Notes: generated by a model not told the origin, from the letters alone. A DNA stretch of 9,254 nucleotides from an uncultured Dokdonia sp. (GCA_937124495.1 CAKZKZ010000965.1:1-9254), one strand, 5' to 3'; counted from the first letter of the stretch, positions 1 through 5,892 are shown. Made by a program: numbers and translations.

Positions 1-275
1 AATTTGTTATTTCTGTTTTGGGCTATTCTTATATGTTTAGAAACGGGCTCTACTAAATGCACTTGATGGCCTTTTTTTGCAAGCCATTCCGAGTACTTTC
101 CTGTTCCACCTCCTATATCAATTATTTTTGAAGATGCTGTGGGAATATATTTATCAATGAGTGATTTAATTCTTTCAAATTCAAATACACCCATTCCTTT
201 TTCAAGCCGGGTTTCTTCTGATGCTTTATTATAAAATAGTTCTATATCTCTACTAATTAACTGTTTGTTGTTCAT
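1..275 (-). CDS. class I SAM-dependent methyltransferase, copy 1 (5' part only)
   Basis: This is the N-terminal 91 codons of a methyltransferase; the rest lies beyond the left edge. The ATG is at 273-275. The SAM-binding motif I (IIDIGGGTGKYS, residues 51-62) is present, followed by the acidic end of strand 2 (HLVEP, E76). It is a close paralogue of the gene at 3933-4772: I count 15 nucleotide differences in 275, giving only three amino-acid changes (D10/N10, D41/E41, G69/N69). The other ten changes are synonymous, which suggests both copies have been kept under protein-level selection. The start is fixed by comparison, because upstream of this ATG the two copies differ by a one-base indel and no shared longer reading frame exists. 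The methylated substrate is unknown. Whether a winged-helix gene follows, as after copy 2, cannot be seen. Confidence 0.9.
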   Translation of the reverse strand, partial: MNNKQLISRDIELFYNKASEETRLEKGMGVFEFERIKSLIDKYIPTASSKIIDIGGGTGKYSEWLAKKGHQVHLVEPVSKHIRIAQNRNNK

Positions 276-518
276 TTTTAATCATTATATGATCATCACT
301 TATAGAAATGCTTATTGCATAATCAAAGTGATAAAGCAATCGATTTATAATCCATTGTTTTTGTTTGAAATTTGATGAAATAATGGGATATGATTATCTG
401 TGCATAAAGAAACAGAAGGTTTCTATTCTATACGTTAATAACTCGTTTTGTCGAGATTGCCTTTTAGAAAGACTCAGATAATATGTTTAATTAGTATAAC
501 AGACTACAAAGATAGAAA
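1..518 (-). repeat. long direct repeat, copy 1 (methyltransferase 5' end plus leader)
   Basis: Positions 1-518 match 4498-5018 in the same orientation. The first 275 bases are about 94-95% identical and coding. The following 240 or so are non-coding, less similar near the ATG and very similar again from about 415 to 518. Similarity stops just past the GATAGAAA at 511-518. On the left the repeat continues out of the window, so its full length is unknown. It looks like an old gene duplication rather than an insertion sequence: no transposase or terminal inverted repeats are seen. Confidence 0.93.
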
Positions 519-539
519 ATCTTAGTTAATCCTTAGCAA
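507..539 (-). promoter_or_regulatory. candidate Bacteroidota promoter for methyltransferase copy 1
   Basis: Read on the minus strand, TATCTTTG at 507-514 fits the Bacteroidota -7 consensus TAnnTTTG, with a TTG at 537-539 as a possible -33 element (22-nt spacing, slightly long). The -7 box sits at the outer edge of the region shared with copy 2, where it reads TATCTTTA (5007-5014). If it is used, the transcript has a leader of roughly 225 nt before the ATG at 275. Confidence 0.4.
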
Positions 540-658
540 TTGTTTATTTCAATAAGCTTTCTTTTTAAAGTATTCAGAAACAAGGTTTGTCTAAATTATA
601 TATGTAGTTAGGCACTTGCTATTTCATTTTTCAATACTCATATTTATGTTCTTCTTTA
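519..658. other. intergenic stretch without a recognised gene
   Basis: This lies between the methyltransferase promoter and the end of the lactonase-like gene. I see no convincing ORF, terminator or RNA gene. It contains GTTAGGC at 607-613, which fits the GTTRRRY form of an integron core site, but I found no matching partner at a suitable distance. Confidence 0.5.
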
Positions 659-1504
659 TCACAATTTTACAACTTCAATACAGCCTCTATCTGCAATTGT
701 TATATAACATTTCTTATAATCATTACTAAATGTAATATTTGTGGGTTTTTTACCTTTTAATTCTATTTCTTTCAATAATTTTCCTGCCGGAGATATTACC
801 GCAATTGTTCCTTTTCCATATCGACATACGTATATATTTCCATGTTCGTCACAACGCATTCCATCTAATCCAAAATCTTCAAAAGAAATAAATCCTCGCT
901 TATTTTTTAATGAACCATTTTCGAGAATATCATAAACCCATATTTTTCGTTGGACTGATTCGTTTACATATAATTTTCTACCATCATGACTTACTTCAAT
1001 TCCGTTAGTTGTTCCCATTTCCTCTTCTAATAATTCAAATCCCTTTTCTTTCGTTATCTTCCACAATTTACCAGTATTATTTGACCAATTTGGATCACTT
1101 GCATAAAGCGTTTTATTTGGAGAAACAGCGATATCATTTGGTTGATTTGCTTTCAATTCATTCGCAAATATTTCAATTTTCTTATTTCTTAAATCAATTT
1201 CTAGAATATTATGATTGATATAATCCGCAACAAACATTTGATTTTTCTCTCCAAATCGGATGCCATTTCCTACGCTTCCATTTGGTAGTTTTATAAACAC
1301 AGAACCTTCCCCATTTGATGCGATTTTTCCTATTGTTCCTTGTTCTTCAAAATTTACAGCATAAATATTTCCTGCGTAATCAGTTGCAGGTCCTTCAATT
1401 CCATCTGTAAAACTTCCTTCTTTTGTAAAATCACTACTTTGCAAATGTTGACTACATGAGATAGTCAACATTAATAATAGAGCTAAAATTATACTTCTCT
1501 TCAT
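659..1504 (-). CDS. SMP-30/gluconolactonase-like beta-propeller lipoprotein
   Basis: The product is 281 residues from the ATG at 1502-1504; a seven-codon extension would need a TTG start and is unlikely. MKRS followed by a hydrophobic stretch and LTISC gives a lipoprotein signal with lipidated Cys17. The mature part is a six-bladed propeller of the SMP-30/gluconolactonase/LRE type. The family's metal ligands are visible: E37 in GIEGPA, N167 in TTNGIEVS and D214 in LDGMRCD. The substrate-side Asn is N123 in PNDIAVS. Blade repeats such as GNIYA, KTLYASDP, RKLYVNE and GNIYVCR are spaced through the protein. The family hydrolyses sugar lactones or organophosphates using a divalent metal; the substrate here is unknown. 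It is a single-gene unit, followed on its 5' side by an inverted-repeat element (1522-1585). Confidence 0.85.
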   Translation of the reverse strand: MKRSIILALLLMLTISCSQHLQSSDFTKEGSFTDGIEGPATDYAGNIYAVNFEEQGTIGKIASNGEGSVFIKLPNGSVGNGIRFGEKNQMFVADYINHNILEIDLRNKKIEIFANELKANQPNDIAVSPNKTLYASDPNWSNNTGKLWKITKEKGFELLEEEMGTTNGIEVSHDGRKLYVNESVQRKIWVYDILENGSLKNKRGFISFEDFGLDGMRCDEHGNIYVCRYGKGTIAVISPAGKLLKEIELKGKKPTNITFSNDYKKCYITIADRGCIEVVKL

Positions 1505-1521
1505 TTTTTTTATGTTTGTAA

Positions 1522-1585
1522 ACAACGTTGTTGTTCGTAGTGTCTAGTTTTTATGTTAGTATTATTATTTTCCATACAAGGTTGT
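1522..1585. repeat. attC-like imperfect inverted repeat, element A
   Basis: ACAACGTTGTT at 1522-1532 pairs with TACAAGGTTGT at 1575-1585 (9 of 11 positions) across a 42-nt loop. AACAACGTTGTT at 1521-1532 is itself a perfect 12-bp palindrome, 17 bases upstream of the lactonase-like gene's ATG. CGTAG occurs beside each arm (1536-1540, 1589-1593). Position and layout parallel elements B and C, but the ends do not match the canonical RYYYAAC/GTTRRRY core sites. Confidence 0.4.
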
Positions 1586-1646
1586 AAGCGTAGCACTTAA
1601 ACTTGATGGAATTACTGATGTATGTGATTTATTTATATATGCCAAT

Positions 1647-1950
1647 TCATATCAATGTTTTTATAATTACTTTTTCAAAATCTATATTAGATGGATTAAA
1701 ATATCTATGAGTGTTTTTTCCATCCAAGACATATAAAACTGGGTAGTTTACGGTGTCTTTAATAGAATAAGTTTTCGGGAATGACATATGTGTTAGATAC
1801 TCTTTCTCTATTGTTTTAGAGCTTATAATGTGGTTTGGTTCATTACCTATTCGCTCTTTTGGTTCTAATTTTTGGATAAATAATGGATTGCAAAAAAATA
1901 ACAGTACAAATGTTGTCAATGATAGGTTAATTGATTTTTAAAAAAATCAT
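1647..1950 (-). pseudogene. remnant of a secreted alpha/beta-hydrolase esterase
   Basis: The segment KTYSIKDTVNYPVLYVLDGKN resembles the N-terminal region of the putative esterase family (esterase D/IroE type, COG2819-like), where a YPVLYVLDG strand precedes the body of the hydrolase. Only about 90 codons remain; the catalytic Ser, Asp and His of a roughly 260-300-residue enzyme are missing, and the frame ends in VIIKTLI-stop. The 5' end is also damaged. The open frame has only a TTG start at 1917-1919, and a TAA lies just upstream in frame. An ATG at 1948-1950 reads MIFLK in another frame. Removing one base from the A run (T on the plus strand, 1935-1939) would join the two into a good signal peptide, MIFLKSINLSLTTFVLLFFC. 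This points to a frameshift plus a 3' truncation. A short functional peptide is possible but unlikely. Confidence 0.7.
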
Positions 1951-1998
1951 TTTTGTTAATTTTAATGGCATTCAGGTTTTGGATTCTTCACTTTACTG

Positions 1999-2186
1999 CT
2001 AACGGTTTCATATATGAAAAGTAGTATATAAACGCTAGTTTTCCGGATTTAGCACAAGTCGATTTTTTAAATTTCACTAATTATTGTTTTTGGAATTTTG
2101 TTAAATTTAAAAAAATGATGACTTTCCAAAATGCCCAAACCTTTGCGTTATCTATAACTTGCATTATGTTTTTTACACTTTGTTAG
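1999..2186. repeat. attC-like imperfect inverted repeat, element B
   Basis: CTAAC at 1999-2003 mirrors GTTAG at 2182-2186, with looser complementarity further in (arms about 1999-2033 and 2161-2186). The left part holds a perfect 14-bp palindrome, TTTCATATATGAAA, at 2006-2019. The right part runs inside the 3' end of the flavoprotein gene, so the last residues of that protein are encoded by repeat sequence. Similar boundary motifs recur in elements A and C. The outer core sites are not fully canonical for integrons. Confidence 0.4.
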
Positions 2187-2897
2187 TTGTAGTATTATAA
2201 TTTTGTATTCATAAAAAACAGTAACCTCATCTAATTCTTTTCTTTTTAAATCTGGCACATACGTTGGAAACTTTGGATATCCAACTGGAAGTAATAAAAA
2301 AGCTCTTTCATTACTTGGTCTGTTGAGGGTTTTAGTCAAGAAGTTCATTGGACTAGGGGTATGGGTTAACGTAACTAAACCTGCATTATGAATAGCAGAA
2401 ATTAACATTCCACAAGCGATTCCGATAGATTCATTTACATAGTAATTATTATACTTTTCTCCATTTTCTCCAAACTCATATACTTTTTTAAATGCAATTA
2501 TTAACCAAGGAGCCACTTCTAAAAAGGGTTTATTCATATCTGTAGCTAATGGCTCTAAGTCCTTTTTCCAGCGTTCACTCATTCTATTTTCATAACTTTC
2601 TTTTTCTTCAATTTCTGCTTCTTTACGAATTTTGGATTTTAACATTGGGTTAGAAATAGCGCAAAAGGTCCAAGGTTGTTTGTGAGCTCCTGATGGTGCA
2701 GTAGAAGCGCTTTTAATTAAGTTTTCGATAACTTCTTTAGGAATAATCTTTTCAGAAAAATCTCTTACAGATCTTCTCTTATCTAACCAATTATGAAATG
2801 TTTTAGTTTTTTTAATTAGTTCATTTTCTGAAAATATTTCCGCCTCAAAGGAAATATGTTTATGTCCATTAATTATTATGTGATTAGGTATTTTCAT
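2148..2897 (-). CDS. iodotyrosine-deiodinase-type flavoprotein (nitroreductase superfamily)
   Basis: A 249-residue FMN enzyme of the nitroreductase fold. RRSVRDF (41-47) and PSGAHKQPW (68-76) are the FMN-binding motifs, and LLLPVGYP (201-208) and PDLKRK (215-220) are typical of the deiodinase branch. The three residues that clamp the halotyrosine zwitterion in iodotyrosine deiodinase (E157, Y161, K182 in the human enzyme) have counterparts E98, Y102 and K123 with exactly the same spacing, and T178 and T180 match human T237 and T239. Reductive dehalogenation of halogenated tyrosine is therefore a better guess than general nitroreduction. The protein extends some 20 residues past the family's usual end at LDEVTVFY; that tail is encoded by inverted-repeat element B and may be a read-through gained at the cassette boundary. 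The ATG is at 2895-2897. Confidence 0.88.
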   Translation of the reverse strand: MKIPNHIIINGHKHISFEAEIFSENELIKKTKTFHNWLDKRRSVRDFSEKIIPKEVIENLIKSASTAPSGAHKQPWTFCAISNPMLKSKIRKEAEIEEKESYENRMSERWKKDLEPLATDMNKPFLEVAPWLIIAFKKVYEFGENGEKYNNYYVNESIGIACGMLISAIHNAGLVTLTHTPSPMNFLTKTLNRPSNERAFLLLPVGYPKFPTYVPDLKRKELDEVTVFYEYKIIILQLTKCKKHNASYR

Positions 2898-2928
2898 AAA
2901 ACTAAATTTTCGGTATTCATATTACAGT

Positions 2929-3061
2929 TAACGGTGTTGTGTATGAAACGTAGCCGTCTTTGACGTTCGGTCTTTTCAGATTGTTTTAATCTTTTTTAAA
3001 AGTAGGAAATTGAATTCGTTTAACCATCTGTTGCTATTTTTTATATACGGTGTTACTACAC
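2929..3061. repeat. attC-like imperfect inverted repeat, element C
   Basis: The arms are GTGTATGAAACGTAGC at 2939-2954 and GCTATTTTTTATATAC at 3033-3048. On the plus strand 15 of 16 positions pair when G-T wobbles are allowed; on the minus strand only 12 do, because the wobbles become A-C mismatches. CGGTGTT lies just outside both arms (2932-2938, 3048-3054). The element fills almost the whole gap between two minus-strand genes. attC sites show the same asymmetry, the strand opposite the cassette gene folding better. Confidence 0.5.
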
Positions 3062-3066
3062 GTTTT

Positions 3067-3600
3067 TTATTTTTCAGATTCATATCCGTGAACATTCCAA
3101 GTTTTTAAAAAATCGTAACCTTTATGTTTTAAATATGTCATTCCGTCTATTTTGAATTTCGTTTTAGTTAAAGATTCGATTTTGGTTGTGTCTGAACCAA
3201 CCAAACTAACAAATTCCATTTGGACTTTACCATTCAGTTTTATCAGTTCAGCGATTGTTGAGCAAGAAGTCATTGGTAGTTCTTCTTTTCGTTTAATCTC
3301 TTCTGTGTAAGGTATTGTTTCCCAAGTTGCAAAATTCTTCATTTTATGAAAGTCAAGCCATAATATATTTTCTCCGTCAATATTATTTTCAGGAATCCAA
3401 AATCCGTTAAGATTTTCACGTACTGAATCCAAATCAGTTAAGTCGATTTCATAGTCGTTTGCAACAAGAATCAAATTTCGATTAGCATTTTTTCCGATAT
3501 CCTCTTTTACTCCTTTGGCAAAATCAAATATCTGAAGTCCAAAAAAAGCAATTCCGATAATTATAATTCCAATTATTGTTATTAAAATTCCTTTTTTCAT
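3067..3600 (-). CDS. membrane-anchored protein of unknown function, lipocalin-like body
   Basis: The product is 177 residues from the ATG at 3598-3600; a longer frame would need a TTG at 3612. A short MKKG is followed by one strongly hydrophobic helix (about residues 4-22), so the protein is probably anchored in the inner membrane by its N terminus. The rest appears to be mostly beta strand, with LNGFWIPEN (64-72), ILWLDFHKM (79-87) and ATWETIPY (91-98). This resembles the opening of small lipocalin-like proteins found widely in Flavobacteria, but I do not recognise a named family. A single Cys113 follows in MTSCSTIAELI. It stands alone between element C and a gap of 130 bases, like the other single-gene units here. 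Confidence 0.75.
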   Translation of the reverse strand: MKKGILITIIGIIIIGIAFFGLQIFDFAKGVKEDIGKNANRNLILVANDYEIDLTDLDSVRENLNGFWIPENNIDGENILWLDFHKMKNFATWETIPYTEEIKRKEELPMTSCSTIAELIKLNGKVQMEFVSLVGSDTTKIESLTKTKFKIDGMTYLKHKGYDFLKTWNVHGYESEK

Positions 3601-3620
3601 GGGTCTTGTCAAATGTGTGG

Positions 3621-3640
3621 TAACTAGTGTATAAAGTCAC
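3621..3640 (-). repeat. gene-start motif, copy 1
   Basis: TAACTAGTGTATAAAGTCAC begins 21 bases upstream of the ATG at 3600. A near copy starts at 5582, 23 bases upstream of the lipoprotein gene's ATG. The first 16 positions differ only at two. The related sequence TATATAAACGCTAG occurs in element B. It could be a cassette boundary, a promoter element or an untranslated-leader motif. Confidence 0.4.
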
Positions 3641-3714
3641 CTAAAAATACTCTAAATAAAAATATAAGGGACGTTATAATAGCTAAAAGCATTTGTCATT
3701 GACATTGAGTATAT

Positions 3715-3735
3715 ATTATTATTATTATTATTATT
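3715..3735. repeat. (ATT)7 trinucleotide repeat giving tandem stop codons
   Basis: Seven ATT units lie at the 3' end of the winged-helix gene. Read on the minus strand in that gene's frame, they give six TAA codons in a row (3716-3733). Slippage here would change the number of stops without altering the protein. Confidence 0.85.
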
Positions 3736-3943
3736 TATTTTTCTTTTTTCGTTTCGTGGTTTTATTAGGTTTATAACTACATGATCTATTTTCTACATAT
3801 GCTATTTTATGTTCGGATAGAAGTTGCACAATGATTTCTCGTATTTCATCTTCATGAAGTCCAATTTCTTCTCCAAGATCAATTTCATTTAGTTGATTAT
3901 TATTCTCAACCAAAGCTTTAAAATATCTGTTTTTATTTTCCAT
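3731..3943 (-). CDS. small winged-helix-like protein coupled to methyltransferase copy 2
   Basis: A 70-residue protein. YFKALVENNNQLNEIDLGEEIGL, then HEDEIREIIVQLLSEHKI and a strand pair around YVENRSCSYKP, read as helix-turn-helix plus wing. The C terminus is strongly basic (KTTKRKKKNK). Similar small proteins are common in Flavobacteria and usually left unnamed, so DNA binding is inferred from the layout, not from a known function. The ATG at 3941-3943 lies 11 bases inside the end of the methyltransferase gene, in another frame, which implies translational coupling and co-transcription. The stop is followed by five more in-frame TAA codons. Confidence 0.8.
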   Translation of the reverse strand: MENKNRYFKALVENNNQLNEIDLGEEIGLHEDEIREIIVQLLSEHKIAYVENRSCSYKPNKTTKRKKKNK

Positions 3944-4772
3944 AACTGTTTTGTTTTTTTACTGCGATCATCATATGCGGGCTAAAGGGTAAAAGGTAGC
4001 TGTCATTTTCTGTGACTTCAGTGAGTTCGGTTAATGTTTTTCTCTTTGTGCCGTGTAGCATATTGGTAAAATAGTCTTTGTCTAACCAAGCCATTCCTTC
4101 TACAGCATACGTATTGAGATATGTTAATCCTTGATGTATAAATTCTTCTTTCAGTTGTTCTGGTTTATGATAATATCCTTCAGCTAATAACCAAGGAAAA
4201 TCATCTGGAGGATTGTGGACTCCCGTTGTTAATTCATTCTTACACATTTTGAAAAATGTTTTTTTGTGAATTAAACCATGCAAAAGACCAACCAACGTTG
4301 ATGCTGTATAATTAATGGCAAACCCCAAAATGATTCCGTTATTTTTTAAGACACGTTTAGCTTCACGAATAGCTACATCTCTCTCTTCTCTTTTTTGAAG
4401 GTGATAAAGTGGCCCGTGTAGAATGATTAGGTCTGCAAAATTATTTGGAAATGCTAAGTTTTGAGATTCGCCTAAGTAAATAGAAAACTTATTTTTTAAT
4501 TTGTTATTTCTGTTTTGGGCTATTCTTATATGTTTAGAAACGGGCTCTACTAAATGCACTTGATGGTTTTTTTTTGCAAGCCATTCTGAATATTTTCCTG
4601 TTCCACCTCCTATATCAATTATTTTTGAAGATGCTGTGGGAATATATTTCTCAATGAGTGATTTAATTCTTTCAAATTCAAATACACCCATTCCTTTTTC
4701 AAGCCGAGTTTCTTCTGAGGCCTTATTATAAAATAGTTCTATGTTTCTACTGATAAGCTGTTTATTGTTCAT
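3933..4772 (-). CDS. class I SAM-dependent methyltransferase, copy 2 (complete)
   Basis: A 279-residue soluble methyltransferase. Motif I is IIDIGGGTGKYS (51-62); E76 in HLVEP would bind the SAM ribose. NFADLIILHGPLYHL (111-125) is the motif IV region, with the GPLYHL signature of a widespread subgroup. REAKRVLKNNGIILG (136-150) is the strand-5 region, and a C-terminal segment (YYHKPEQLKEEF, AVEGMAWL) is shared with that subgroup. The substrate is not known. The ATG at 4770-4772 was chosen over a 26-residue upstream extension because the extension's frame is broken by a one-base indel in copy 1. The 3' end overlaps the winged-helix gene by 11 bases, so the two probably act together. Confidence 0.92.
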   Translation of the reverse strand: MNNKQLISRNIELFYNKASEETRLEKGMGVFEFERIKSLIEKYIPTASSKIIDIGGGTGKYSEWLAKKNHQVHLVEPVSKHIRIAQNRNNKLKNKFSIYLGESQNLAFPNNFADLIILHGPLYHLQKREERDVAIREAKRVLKNNGIILGFAINYTASTLVGLLHGLIHKKTFFKMCKNELTTGVHNPPDDFPWLLAEGYYHKPEQLKEEFIHQGLTYLNTYAVEGMAWLDKDYFTNMLHGTKRKTLTELTEVTENDSYLLPFSPHMMIAVKKQNSYGK

Positions 4773-5018
4773 TTTTATCATTGTATAATCATCACATGTA
4801 TAAATGCTAGGTACATTTATAAGGTGATAAAGCAATTGATTTGTAATCAATCGTCTTCGTTTGAAATTTGATGAAATAACGGGGTATAATTATCTGTACA
4901 TGAAGTAGAAACAGAAGATTTCTATTCTATGCGTTAATAACTCGTTTTGTCGAGATTGTCTTTATAGAAAGACTCAGATAATATGTAGAATTAGTATAAC
5001 AGACTATAAAGATAGAAA
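4498..5018 (-). repeat. long direct repeat, copy 2
   Basis: Same-orientation partner of 1-518, about 4.5 kb away. The coding part (4498-4772) is about 94-95% identical. The non-coding leader (4773-5018) keeps long identical blocks, notably around 4918-5018, including the CTCGTTTTGTCGAG hairpin at 4942-4955 and TTAGTATAACAGACTA. No promoter -33 element like that of copy 1 is obvious beyond the repeat end. Confidence 0.93.
4773..5018 (-). promoter_or_regulatory. conserved leader upstream of methyltransferase copy 2
   Basis: About 245 non-coding bases resemble 276-518 upstream of copy 1. TATCTTTA at 5007-5014 (minus strand) is a weak -7 box, implying a leader of some 230 nt. Read on the minus strand it holds CTCG-ACAAAA-CGAG as a small hairpin, conserved in both copies. 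Preservation of a block far from the ATG suggests a promoter with operators or a structured leader RNA; the alternative is simply recent duplication. Confidence 0.4.
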
Positions 5019-5112
5019 TTTTTGATGAACCCTATCAGTAGTTGATTGGAACTTTTGTTTTAATGTATTATAATGCCACAATGAATTGTAGTTATTGTTG
5101 GTAATTGATATT

Positions 5113-5559
5113 TTATTGAGTTGCGGAATCTCCTTGCCCTTTGGGGACAATTACAAAAGCCCACTCTACCTCTTTAGGGACACTATAATCATCCAAAAAT
5201 TTTCCTCCAAGTCCGCTGACTTGAGATTTGTTATCTTCAACTTCAAGCCCATATTCATCTCCAAACATGAATTTCACGCCATTATCTAAAAAAAGAGTAT
5301 CAGTATCTTTTAAATCAATAACGATAAATTGATTTGGTTTTAATTTCTGGTTTTCTTTTATCCCAATTTCTTTAGTAGTTTCATTGTAAATAAAGATTTT
5401 TTCGACCTTTCCGGTTTTGTTGTATTTGACTGGGATTATAAATAATTCATCTCCTTTTTCTATAAATTCATTCCCATTTTCATCAAAATATCTATTCTCT
5501 TTTTTACAACTGAAGAATGCAATTAAAAGAACGCTCAATGCCATTGTAACATTTCTCAT
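5113..5559 (-). CDS. small lipoprotein of unknown function
   Basis: A 148-residue protein. MRNVTMALSVLLIAFFSCKK is a lipoprotein signal with Cys18 as the likely lipid-bearing residue, so it would be anchored in a membrane facing the periplasm or outside. The mature part is acidic and beta-rich (ELFIIPVKYNKTGKVEKIFIYN, NQFIVIDLKDTDTLFLDNG, VEWAFVIVPKG), with no catalytic motif I recognise. The start could also be Met6, but the ATG at 5557-5559 gives a better basic N terminus. The gene stands alone: the nearest upstream gene on its strand is over 330 bases away, and downstream lies the methyltransferase leader. Confidence 0.75.
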   Translation of the reverse strand: MRNVTMALSVLLIAFFSCKKENRYFDENGNEFIEKGDELFIIPVKYNKTGKVEKIFIYNETTKEIGIKENQKLKPNQFIVIDLKDTDTLFLDNGVKFMFGDEYGLEVEDNKSQVSGLGGKFLDDYSVPKEVEWAFVIVPKGQGDSATQ

Positions 5560-5581
5560 TGATTTGTTTTTTATTTTGTTA

Positions 5582-5601
5582 TAACTAGTACATAAAGCAG
5601 G
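5582..5601 (-). repeat. gene-start motif, copy 2
   Basis: TAACTAGTACATAAAGCAGG begins 23 bases upstream of the lipoprotein ATG and matches the motif at 3621-3640, which sits 21 bases upstream of another minus-strand ATG. The genes themselves are unrelated, so the similarity is in the boundary, not the coding region. Confidence 0.4.
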
Positions 5602-5661
5602 CTAAGACACTATTATTCGTTTGTTTAGAATTGTACTTCCTAGATACGTGTTGCTTTTTCC

Positions 5662-5675
5662 GCTTTCGCGAAAGC
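5662..5675. repeat. perfect 14-bp palindrome GCTTTCGCGAAAGC
   Basis: A perfect, unusually G+C-rich palindrome in an A+T-rich gap. A close variant (GTTTCGTGAAAGC) lies at 6305-6317, in the next large gap. I recall this word as frequent in some marine Flavobacteria genomes, but that is memory, not something the window shows. Confidence 0.6.
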
Positions 5676-5744
5676 ATATAAAATTGGGGCTATCTTTTTA
5701 ATTTTGAAAATAGTTAAAGTCAGAAGTTACAATTTATCTAGAGA

Positions 5745-5763
5745 CAAATATAAGCGTAACGCT
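5745..5763 (-). promoter_or_regulatory. candidate promoter with palindrome for the lipoprotein gene
   Basis: TATATTTG at 5745-5752 (minus strand) matches TAnnTTTG. Just upstream, AGCGTAACGCT at 5753-5763 is an 11-bp palindrome with one central base, placed where a repressor could block the promoter. A TTG lies 24 bases upstream of the -7 box, longer than ideal. The leader to the ATG at 5559 would be about 180 nt. Confidence 0.35.
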
Positions 5764-5832
5764 AAGTAATAATACTCAATCATTTCAAACGCCAATAAGT
5801 AGCATGAGAATACTTTCTAGCCTTTAATATAT

Positions 5833-5873
5833 GTTAACGGGCATTACTTAACAAGTAACTAATGCCCGTTAAC
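5833..5873. terminator. strong hairpin after the lanthipeptide-like gene
   Basis: GTTAACGGGCATTA (5833-5846) and TAATGCCCGTTAAC (5860-5873) form a perfect 14-bp stem with a 13-nt loop. It starts 20 bases past the stop of the peptide gene at 5893. No clear T run follows on either strand, so it may be a transcript-stabilising hairpin or a factor-assisted terminator rather than a textbook intrinsic one. Confidence 0.6.
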
Positions 5874-5892
5874 ACCAAAGTATATAATATAT

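Larger units (their letters stand above)
5560..5892. other. intergenic region rich in palindromes
   Basis: No gene is seen. From left to right it holds the gene-start motif (5582-5601), the 14-bp palindrome GCTTTCGCGAAAGC (5662-5675), a -7-like box with an adjacent palindrome (5745-5763), and the 14-bp-stem hairpin (5833-5873). Confidence 0.7.

Noticed and set aside
741..935. Plus-strand ORF of 64 codons
   Set aside because: It lies inside the lactonase-like gene on the opposite strand and has no recognisable features.
1009..1218. Plus-strand ORF of 69 codons
   Set aside because: Antisense shadow of the lactonase-like gene; the strand is set by the conserved metal-ligand motifs on the minus strand.
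1522..3061. A classical integron
   Set aside because: No integrase gene is in the window and the core sites do not fit RYYYAAC/GTTRRRY; only a resemblance is reported.
4773..4850. 26-residue N-terminal extension of methyltransferase copy 2
   Set aside because: The matching region of copy 1 has a one-base indel that breaks this frame, so the extension is not shared.
1..5018. Composite transposon bounded by the long direct repeats
   Set aside because: The repeats are methyltransferase genes with leaders; there is no transposase, terminal inverted repeat or target duplication.
5095..5289. Plus-strand ORF of 64 codons
   Set aside because: Antisense to the lipoprotein gene, which has a clear lipoprotein signal.
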